From Clostridia bacterium (GTDB lineage Bacteria; Bacillota; Clostridia; Christensenellales; UBA1242), in contig CAADYP010000018.1 in the NCBI GenBank assembly GCA_900753315.1, forward strand, positions 101,916 to 165,915: 64,000 nt of DNA. Direction: 5' to 3'. Shown piece by piece: positions 43,501 through 55,500 of the stretch. Within the stretch, counting starts at the first letter, position 1. Each line of letters starts with the position of its first letter. The notes below the pieces were generated by a model. It was not told the DNA's origin. It did not search any database and was given only the letters and a program-made list of their open reading frames with translations. Made by a program: the position numbers and the translations under genes.

Positions 43501-46500
43501 ACTTTAAAAATGTTGACACGGTGAGCGTTGAAGTCGAATATGACACAAATGTTTATAAATATAAGGCCGGAACTTATTCGCTTGCTACACTTGGCTCAAT
43601 TCAAGACCTTTCATCTGTTGCAAGAATTGGTTATAGAGTGGATAGTTGGTCTCTCAAACAAGATGGAACAGACATCGTTTTGGATAGAGAGTTTTCTATA
43701 GTGAATATCTTTGATGTCTTTGATAGTGATGGAAAGTTTGTCAAAGGTGACAATATCATTTTGTATGCGAATTGGGTAGAAAAACCATACAAAATTCAAA
43801 TTGCTTTAAACAGTGCAAATTCTTATTCAGTCAAGGGTGGAGAACAAATTGACATAGAAGAGAAGCAACAACAAACTTTTGTGCTTGACCTTTATTTGGA
43901 CTATGACTCAAATTTTGAAAGTTTGAGTCTTGATGATGAAAAACTCAACATTCTCAAACTCAGTGAATTGTTGCCAAAAAGAGAAGGTTTTGTATTTGAC
44001 GGAATTTATGCAGTTAGTGGAAGATTGAGTGAAGAAATCACAGATGAAACAATCTTCAACAATCAAATTTTGTCTTGTGACAAAGATATGGCAAAAGATG
44101 TCGTTTTGACACTCTATGCAAGATGGATTTTTGATGAAAACTATCTTGACTTAACCTTAAATTCAACTACATTACCTGCTCTTACATATACCGGAAGTTC
44201 TCAAATAGTCTATTTGGTAGAATATTTTAATTTGGGATATAACGGAGATACAAAATACATCATTTCAACAAACGAAAATAATCTTTCTATAACATTGCCA
44301 GACAACATTCATGCAAAAATTGAAACTGTGTTGTCATCAAATAATGCGACAGTTTCATCTGCTAGTGATATGAATTTCAAAGTTAAGAATGCAGGCTGGT
44401 ATTGGGCAAATTTCACAATTGAAGTTGTGGACAAGGCATTTTATTTGAATGGTGGAAACGTTTTCTCAACAAACTTTGAACTTTATATTACAGTAAACAA
44501 AGCAAATCTTTCTTTTGAAATTTCAGACAAAGTTTATCTTGAAAATGCAAAGAGAATGATGAGTGGATTTGTTTCAGCAACAATGAAATCTCAACTTGAT
44601 GCCTGCACAACTTTGGAAGGTTTTGCAAGCCTTATGAAAGCAAATGATGAAACTATTCCAAATGATGTTGAGGCAACTGATATTTATAATTATGTGATGG
44701 CAAAATATTATTATATGTCAGCTACAAATGATGGTAGTGAATATAGGACTTATAAAGAATGGAATTATGCGTCATATATTGACTATTTGACCGAAAATGC
44801 AGATAGCGTAACTCAACTTTTGGAACAACTCAAGTTTTTTGCTTATTACGACCACAGTCTTGCAGATACACAAATGACAGTTGATGGTTATGATGAAATG
44901 CAACTTGTTTCAGATACTGTTGAGAGCATAAAATCAGAACTTTTGGTAAATTCGGCAATTATGTCTTCTGGAACAATTTCGACAATGAAAGCAAGAAATT
45001 CTTATGACTTTAGAATTTATTTGCAAAACAATGATGCTATCACAAATTATCTTGCAAACTATGAAGTTCTTTATGATAATGACGACAATGCTTACTTATA
45101 TGTTGGAAGAGCATATTTGATGCCAGAGCAAATTGTTCTTCAAAATCTTGAACAAGTTAAGAATGCTTACTTTGAAGCAGGAATTGAAAACAAGCAAGTT
45201 GACTGGCAAGGCAAGCGTGATGTTTTGGCTTATAACGATGAAACTTATTATTCTTTGGTAGATGATTTGTATATCAAGGCGAGCGTTTATACATCTGCAC
45301 CAGGTAACAAAGATATTGACACAAAATTCTCATTTACAAATGATGAAAATTATTTGTATATCACAGGTGTGACAATTTTGCAAAGAGTGATAAGCGAAGG
45401 TGCAACCACATACCAAAATGTTTCTTCATATTTTGATATGATTATGGATGAGAGCGATGTCTTTACAATTTTGAATACAAAAGGTGTCGCAAATTTGACA
45501 TTTGATGCAAAATATTTGACAAACGACAATGGCTCTATCGAATTTGAAACAATTCAAGATGTTATGGCAAGTGGACTTTTGAGAATTACAAGAGTCAACT
45601 ACACATTGAGAGGGGTAAGCAAAAATGTTTATTCGTCAAATGGTCTTGATGAAGGTTCTTATTCTGACAATGGAGTTTTGATTTATCAAATTGCAAAAAA
45701 CAATGCGAACACTGTTAGTGTTTTCATAAATCAAACGGTAACAAGTGTAGTTGTTTCAACAATTTCAAAAGATATAAACGACTATATTGGTTTATATAAA
45801 TGGATAGACAATCCTATCTACAACATTGATGGGACAATGGAAAATCAAACAACTTATGTTGTAAACAAGGCCGACATTACTCTTTCACAAGATGGTTTAA
45901 CATCAAAGCAATATTATGCAGTTTACACTGATTTGGTTTTGGTGAAATACAACCTCAATTTCCCTGCAAACTACACTCCATCAACAGCGACATCATCAGT
46001 GTTGAGACTTGGGTACTCTACTGTTTCTGATTTGAATATGCCACAAGAAAAAGGATTTTCACTCGCAAGTTTGAAAGCAAAAACTCCAACGGGAGAGACA
46101 GTTGATTACAGAAATATTTTTACCGGTATTGACAGCGGAAGTGGAAGTGTCTTTGAAGGAATCACTCCAGACACAAGACATGCAATAGTAAACTTGGAAG
46201 CAAAATGGTTTGCAGAAGAGATGCAATATGAACGACTTCTTGAAAACTATGTTACGGCGGTAAAATCATTTGATAGTTTGTCCGTATCAGAAGTCGTTAG
46301 AATAACAAACCAAAACACAGACATTTATGATTATACATACGAGTGGTATTTCGGAGATACAAAGATTTCAAATGAAGAAATTTTGAAGCTGAAAGAACAA
46401 GGAAGTTCTGCAGAAAGTGGAATATATAAACTTGTTGTCGTTGCCACAATGAATGCTCAATTTGCTGTATGTTTGGAAGATTCTGCAAACACATCTTCAA

Positions 46501-49500
46501 GAATTGAAGTTGAGTTCTCTTTGGAATTTAAGAAACATATCATTGACAAGATTGTTCTGCCTGAAGAAAAATCTGTGACAATCACTTATGATGCTCTTGA
46601 CCATATGAATGATTGGGAAGTGGAAGTTGATTACTTCTTGTATGACAGAATTTATGAAAAATACAGCGAAAATGCAACAGTTCAACAACTTCACTATGTG
46701 ACAACTGGTTCGATTTATTTCAAAGCATTCTTCAATGGTGGAGAGGTGTCGACACTCAAAAACGCGGGCACTTATCGAATTATGATATGTTTTGATGAAG
46801 ATATTTTTGATTTGACTGGAGTTGAAGAAAGTCAAAAACAATTTATCTTCACAATCAATCCAAGCACAGTAGATTTGGCAGCATACGACTTCTCGACATC
46901 TAAAAACTTCAACGGCAAAGAAAAAGAAATGACAAAAGAAATTTCGTTGAAAAACGAAGTTGTCGAATTGAAATTGTCAAGAACTGCTGGCGAAGATGTT
47001 GGGAAATATGACATTTTCTTGCAAGACATTATACAAGATTATAAGAAAAACTATATCTTCAAACTTGGCGATGTAACATTGTTTGAAGATGGTGCGTTGA
47101 CTGCCGATGGACAGACAACACCTATTGGAAAATTTGAAATTAAATCAAGCGGAATTTTGAGATTGGCATATGAAGTGACCGCTCAAAATCCAATGCACAC
47201 AGAAGTGGCTTACAGTGCAGAAGGTTATACAATAAATCTCACAAATGATTTCAAACTTCAAATCTTCAATGGCACAAACATGATAAAAGAATTTACTTTG
47301 ACACTCTTTGATGTTTCTGCTGGTGAATATGTTGAAAATGAAACAATCTTAAATCTCTTGAAGGCTAAAGCACAACATATTTCTGCAAAATTCTTCAATA
47401 ACGAATACTTCGACAAGGTTGTGGACAGCAATGTTTACACTTATGCTTTTGTGCTTGATGAAGAAATGCAAAAATATTATAGTTATATTGAATTTGCACA
47501 AGGCTATCAATTTACAAATGGAAAAATTGTTATTGATGTATCAAAAATCAATTTGCAAAAAGTTTATGACGGACAAAATGTTGGATATTTTGATTTGTCT
47601 TTGAATGCGATAGATTTAAATGACTTTGAAAGTGGTATATATATAGTTGCAAATTATGCAACAGCACATGTTGGCACAAACATCAAAGTAGGTTTGGAAC
47701 TTTTGCAGAAAAACTCTACCGAAAACTTGTCAAACTATGCTCTTTCTTCAAGCACAGCACTTGGAGAAATAACAAAACTTAAAGCAACGCTGGCAGTAGA
47801 ATTGACAAACAATTCTTACACTTATGGACAAGTTTCTCTTGGAAATGTTGCACAACTTGTGAAATCATTTACGGTGGTTGATGATGGCGGAAAAGATGTG
47901 ACAAGTTTGCTTGCAAGTGGATATTATATGATTTCTTACAAATTGCCAAATTCTATTTCAACAAATGAAAGAGGCTTTGTATATAAAGGAAATTATCAGT
48001 TGCAGGTTGAAGGTGAATTTAAAGACTTTGACATGACAACAACAAATCCAAGTTTTGAAATTGTGGCTTTGAATGTTACAAAGGCGATATCATCAAGTTA
48101 TATTCAAATTTCAGTGCTCGACAAAGTTAAAGATTTCTATGAAGAAGATATGAAGATAACAGAAACTGGCGACACAATCAATTTGAAATTGAAACCAAAT
48201 GGTTTGACGGCTGGCTCTTATGCAACAACTGGACTTTATGATTTGGCTCTTGTGGAAACAACTTTTGCAAGCGGAAGCATCGAAGTTTCTATTACGGCAA
48301 ACAATCAAGGTTTTGAAGTTTTGCCAGAAAGTGTGACATTGTATGCAAAAATTGACGATACAACAATTTTCAACAAACAATACAATGGACAAAATTATGT
48401 TTTGAGTGTAGATAAATCAAATCTCAAAATCGGCATAACAAATGGCAGTGATGTTTTTGAAAGCACATTGTCATTCTACACAAAATCACAAAATGAAAGT
48501 GGCGAAGAAGTAGAAAATTCAGTTGAAGGTTCTGGACTTACATTCTCTGTTTTGTCAATTTTCACAGCAGGAAATTTAACAACAATGAAGAATGCAGGAA
48601 ACTACAAACTTTACATCTCTGCTTCTTGCGACCAATATCCAAATGTTGTGTTTGCGAACGAATACACATTTGCGATTTCAAAGAAAACAATAGATATTTC
48701 ACAATTTGATTTTGTTATGACTTACAATAATGAGACATCTTATATAATTGAAGACTTCAACGAGAAAGTGACAAGTGATAACGCAACAATTTTGGTTAAG
48801 TTTGAAGATTCTTCTGCTGAGGCAAACAAAAATGTTTCACTCTATTTGAATGGACAAGATGTAGAAAACTATGTTTTGTCTGCACAAACATCAATAGGTG
48901 AAATTTTGAAGGCTCAAGCGGTTGCACGTCTTACAGAGACAAGCGTTGTTTATGGTTCTTGGACAAAGTTGAATGCAATAGGTTATTCTATCTCATCAAA
49001 TGGAAGAGAATTGATGCCTTCCGAATATACAGTTGATTTTGAAATTCAAAATCCAAATTATTCAGGTATGGATTATTTGCAGGTTGGCACTTATAGTGTT
49101 GTTATGAAAAACTACACATCTGCAAACTATGAAATCGCTTTTGAATCTGCATCACTTACTGTTACTGTTTTGAGTTTTGATATTAGACTTGAAACAAGCG
49201 GTCAATTTGTTTACTATTATGGTTCTACAGAAAGTTTGACAGACGAATTTGTTTATGAATATACAACTTCACTCTATGAAACAGTTTCAATCACTTACAC
49301 AAGAAAATCAGGAACAAATCTTGGTTATTACAAAGTGCTTGGTGGAACAGTAAATGACAATGCAAACTATCGTTTAAACAAGGTCGATGATGCAAGCCCA
49401 CTTGGTGCTTTTAGAATCATCTATGCAAAAGAAAAATTATATATGCTTATTGGTGAAGATGATGAAGTGACCGATGGTGGAACGGTTGCACAAATTGACT

Positions 49501-52500
49501 ATGACGGAAATCTTTACGATTCTATCAGAGTGGCAGAAAGGGAAACAGCAGGAACATATAAACTTGTTATTTCAAATTCTGCAAACGCTTCAATAAACAA
49601 AGAATTCAATTTGAGTTTCTATGTTTATGATTCAACAACAAAAATATATTCAAAAGTAAATGCACAAGCATTGGGACTTTCAACAAACATTGAATTTATG
49701 CGTCCATCAATGGTGAAGACGGTTGGCTCTTATGATATTTATGCAAGCGGAACAACATCTTCAACATATGAAGTTAAACTTGGAAAAGAATCTACAATTT
49801 ATTGTTATAGTTTGAAGATTGAAAAGAGACAACTCTACTTCAAACAAGACACACTTTCAAAAGTGTTTGACAATAAAGATGCAACATTTGAATATGATGA
49901 TGCAAAAGAAATTTTGACAGGCATTGTTTCAAGCGAAAATATGAGTTTGTCAATCAAATTTACAAAAGATGGCAAGGTCGCAAGATATGCGGGGGTTGGC
50001 TACACTGTTGAAGCGACAATCTATGGCGACACCATCACCAATTATCAAATCAATTATTCTACAGAAGACAATGTTTTGGTTTTGGGACAGATTACTCGTG
50101 CTGATATGTGGATTGTTATTGACAATCAAACTTATGTTTATGGCGACAATTACACATTGAGATACAAACTCAAAACTGATGTCGATTTGACAGATTATGA
50201 TATGTCAAGAATTTCATTTTCTTTGAGAGTGCCTGGTAGCACAGCAGTTTCTACAAGCGGAGTATTGAAAGTTGGCGAATATAGTTTGAATGCAATATTC
50301 GATGCGGAAGATTTCTCTAATGCAGGATATATTGTTGACAATCGCGAACAAGAAACTTTGACAGCAAAACTTACAATCACTCCAAAACAACTTGAACTCG
50401 TCAAGAAGAGCACGGAGTTGAGTGAAATTTTCACGAAGATTTATGATGGCGACAACACTGTTGATATCTTTGATGGCTTGGGAGAACTCTTGTTTGGATT
50501 CTCTGGCATTCATTCAAGTGATGATGGAATAAGTGATGCGGTTACAGTTGTTTCTGCAAATTATGCAAGCGAATATGTTGGTCAAGCAATTCAAGTTTCA
50601 TTTGCTCTCGGTGGAGAAGACAAAGAAAACTACACATTGTCACCATGGCTTTATGGTGTGATAAGACCAATCATTATCAATTTACAATTCAATTATAATG
50701 CTGATGGTCAAGATGTCCATTCAAATGTTGACGACAACAAATTGCCAACACTTTCACAACTTTCATTCCCATTTATGTCAAACTCTTATTTGACTGCAAA
50801 CTCTGCTGTATCTTCAACAAACAGCATCAAAAACTTCCCTACATCATTGGCAGGAAAGACTGGATATTCATTCTTGTATTGGACAATGGATTTTGAAAAT
50901 GTTGAAAACGCATCAATAAAACTTTCAGCATTGCAAGATCTCGTGTCAACATACGGACTTGAAGGAATTTTTGATGGAGATAATCAAACATATTCTCTCA
51001 AAGTTGACAATGGAGAAAAGACAGTGAGATTTTTGAATGCTCTTATTTTGGACGAAAGAGATTTGTTTGGATTGTATTATAAATCAAACACAAATCCAAG
51101 CATTACATTCAATGCAAATTGGGGAACAAACAAACTCCGTGTGACAATTTTGATTGCTGATGCAGATGGCAAGGCTGCACAATATGGCACAGTGGAAGTT
51201 ACTGACAGCACAGGGAAAACGACAGTAAAAACAAATTTCCTTAAACAATATGATTACAACAGCACTTTGACTTTGAAAGCAACAGCAGTAGAACACTGTT
51301 ACTTTAGTGGTTTCTATAGTGCCGATGGAAATCTTTACACAGGTTCTACCGATGACATCACAATCAATTATGACGAAGGCGGAAAGCCTACACTTACAAT
51401 TTTAAACATCAAACAAGAATACAATTTTGTTGTAAGATTCAAAACTCAAAACATCAATGTTGTTATGGATTTGTCAGAGTATGACGATGCAACAATTGAT
51501 TCGACAGATTTCGTTTCTATTGGAAACAACAAATATCAATGGTCAACTGATTATATGACATTGAAAACAATGTTTGTTTCAAGTTTGCCAGAAGTGACAA
51601 GACTTGGTTATGAAGTTACTGGTCTTAAAACAAGAACTGCAACAATCTTGAAAACAAACTATGCAACAGCAAAAATCATTGCATACCTTCCATCATCAAC
51701 TGATGAGACAATTGAAGTTTCATTCAAACCAATTTATGAAGCAGTTGGAGTTGTGGTGACTTTGGATTATGCATACGATTCAAAAACTGTTTCTTTGACA
51801 GTGCCATATGGCAAAGCTTACAAAGAAGCAACAAATTGGGAAGAAACTCCAACAAGAGATGGCTACGAGTTCTTGGGTTGGTTTGATGATGATGGAAATA
51901 AAATTGTCGGCAATGATATTTTGGCAACAACTCTTGCTCATACTCTTACAGCAAGATGGAATTTGTTACATTTTGACATCAAGTTTATTTCACCAAACGC
52001 AACGATTGAAAGCAATGTAATTTCATTCACAAAAGAAGGCGACAATTACACCGCGACAGGAATTGATTTTGGTGCCACAATCGAATTTGTGGTTACTCCA
52101 AATGCCGGATATGAAATTTCAGCAGCATGGGCAAGTGAATATTCTGTTATTATAAATGAAGACGGCAGTGCAAACATCACACTTATTATGCCTTCAAGAA
52201 ACATTGAATACACTTTGCCAGTTGTTCCTATCACAAATCATATTTCTGTTGTAGCGACAAACCTTTTGTCAATGCAAGTGTTTGATGTTACAGACGAACA
52301 AGAAACACAAATCACTCTTGCAGAAAATATGTTTGACATTGAAACAGGCAGAAAAGTTAAGTTTGTTTTGACGCCAAAGCAAGGCTATGCTTTGAGTGAA
52401 GATGTTTTGGCAAGCGACAATACTGGACTTGTCATCACTCCAACTTTAAGTGAAGACGGAGTGCTTACTGTTGTTGTTGAAGGAATCAACAAGAGCATAA

Positions 52501-55500
52501 CAATCACATTTACAACTGTCGAGCTTAAAAATAAAATCACATTGTCATTTGATGATGTTGAAGTTGTGGACAGAGTTGAAGTTGAAGGAAAGTCTTATAC
52601 GGACATTGCAAATTTGACTTACTTTGAAGCAAAGACTGATTCGATATTTGTATTCTTTGCAAGATATAAACATGGTTACGGTTTGGATTCTTGCCAAAGC
52701 AATCAATTTACAGTAACAAGCGAACTCGTAACAACAGGAGTTTATACTGATTATTACAGAATTGAAGTTACAGGAATTTCTACTGATGGCAGAGTTTCGT
52801 TGACATCGACATTGTTTAAATTTACTCTTTCTGTTGAATCTATCTCATATGATGAAAACAAAAATAGAGTTGATATTGCGGGAAATATTGCCCTCGTAAA
52901 TGGAGAATCTTCAGTTTCAGTAGATTACAAAGAGACTGTGACACTTTCATATCAAGTTGCAAATCTTTATAGTTTTGCAGGCTGGAGCAAGGACGGCATA
53001 AGCATCTTCAGCGCAGATGAAAATCTCGAATATGAAGTCACACAAAACGAAACAATTTATGCAATTTTCTCAACCCTTAAATTCCATATTGAATTCTCGA
53101 CTTACAATTATTATACAATCTACAACGAATATAACGATGCAAGCAAAGTTGAGACGGTTTATTCAGAAATTTATGGAAGCAAGTTTATTGATGCAGACAC
53201 AAATAAAAAGATTGACCCGGCACTCGAACTTTACTATGGCGCAAGCAAAGACATAAAAGTTGAGATACCAAACGGATACACTTATTATGGTTATGGTTAC
53301 AGAAAAGATGGAAACTTCATCTATCTTGGCTATGACGATAGTGGCAGTGAAGATATTGTCTTTAACATTTCAACACTTGCTCTTGACGAAGATATGGTTC
53401 AACTTCGAATTTATGTTGTAGTCAGAGCTGAAAGTGCTTCAATCAAAGTTAAGACAAATATCACAATTGACGGAACAAGAGAAGAAGATATAGATGTTGG
53501 CTCGATTGCAATTCAAGACAAACTTAAGAACGACGTAAACAGATATGGATATTTGGACGGAACAAGAATCCACTATACAGCAGCGTCATTTGAAAATGGC
53601 GAACTTGTTTCAAACAAAAACTTTGAAGTAGTGGCATATACAGGCGATATATTCTATATCAAGGCAAGAATCTTGAAGAAAGGATACAAGTTTGCACAGG
53701 TTGTTACAAACAGGTCAGATATTCAGGTTTTGAAAACGATTGAAGATGATGAATACATTATGTTTGAAGTGAGAGATTTTGTTGGAGGAACAGCAGATTT
53801 TGAAATTGAAATTTTGTTTAAACCTACAATAAACATCATCAATTTGTCATTTAAAAACAACAACAAGAAAGTGTCTGGTGGTGCATTTACTTTGAAGGTT
53901 GAAGATAATGCAACCAAAAAGGTTTGGACATCTGGACAAGATTATACATCAATGACAATTTCTGCATATACAGACAGTTCGTTTGAAGTTTCTGTTTATA
54001 TTCGTGCCGGATATTATGTTGATAAAAACAATGTTCAAATAACTGATGCCAGTGGAATTATTGTTTCAAACAGCATCATATTTGAAGAACTTTCTGTTAC
54101 AGACACTGGCTACACCAGCAAGATAATGTTTAGAGTGGCTGATTATCTTGGAACACACGAGATTTCGGTTGCTGTTACACCTTTGACTTACACAATTTTG
54201 TTGAAAGAAGACAGTATGACATTAGCAAAAATTAAGCATGTCAAGTTTGACTCTCTTCTTGACTTAAACGAATCAAATGCAGAAAATGTTGAAATTATTG
54301 ATACAACACGCATTTTCTATTTAAATGGAAGACTCAAACTCAACTTTGTTAAAGAAAGACACAATTTTGAAGGTTTCTTTACTTATCAAAATGGTGCTGG
54401 TGTGAGATACATAAATTCTGACGGAAATGCAGAAAACGAATGGGAAGAAAGCGGTTATGTTTTGAATCCACTTACTTCAAAATATCAACATAGCGGAAAT
54501 GTTCTTCGTGACGAATTTGGAAATGTTGTGTTTGACAGTGAAACGGGCGAACTTACACTCAATTTGTATCTTTATATGTCATACTTGAAGACAAGAATCA
54601 GTTTTGAGTTTGTTCCAAACATTTCAACAACGCACACTGCACAAGATATGGTAAGTGGAGTTGATTACACAAATTCTTGGTTCTATAGCACTGCTCCACT
54701 TTATATTGAAGTTTCATTCAACACAGACATTCATATCAAAGCACCACAAATCAGTGGATACAAATTCTATAAGTTTATCATCAGCCAAAAGAATGCTGAC
54801 GGAACTTGGCTTACTGACGTAAATGCTTATCTTGATGATATTCCTTGGTCAACAAATGAATATGACAAGATTGTTGAATGCAAAGTGAAAGTGGTTTATT
54901 TTGCTCAAGTTGATGTCAAGATATTTGGAGGAGAAGGAATATACACAATCCGCCAAGATTCAACTGACACACAAGCAAAAGCTTTGTTGCAAGAAGGTTA
55001 TATTGATACATCAAAATCATTTATTGTTGAAGCAAAAGCAAATTCTGGTTATGAATTTTTGCAATGGACAAATGCCACAACAGGACAAATCTCATTTGAC
55101 GAAACTATCACAGTATCATCTCAAAGAAAAGTTGATTTGATTATGAGACTTAGAGGAAAAACTGCAACACTCAACTTTGAAGATTATGACACGACATTTG
55201 GACAAATCATGAATTTGAAAATGGAGTCTTTGGACAACAGTATAAAGAATGTTAGATTGGGCGGATTCAGTGGAACTCAATTCATTAAACTTTTGACAGA
55301 AGCAGAAGTGAGAGTTGGTGACAAAGTGACATTTATGCTCAATGTGGATTATGGATTCAGCATAATTTGGGATAGTGCACTCAATATGTCATTTGTAGAA
55401 TATTCTGGAAACACTTATTACTTTGCAATGACTATTACAGCAGAAATGGCAGGACAAACACTCAACATTATTCCACAATTCAAAGATGAAATTTTGTCAG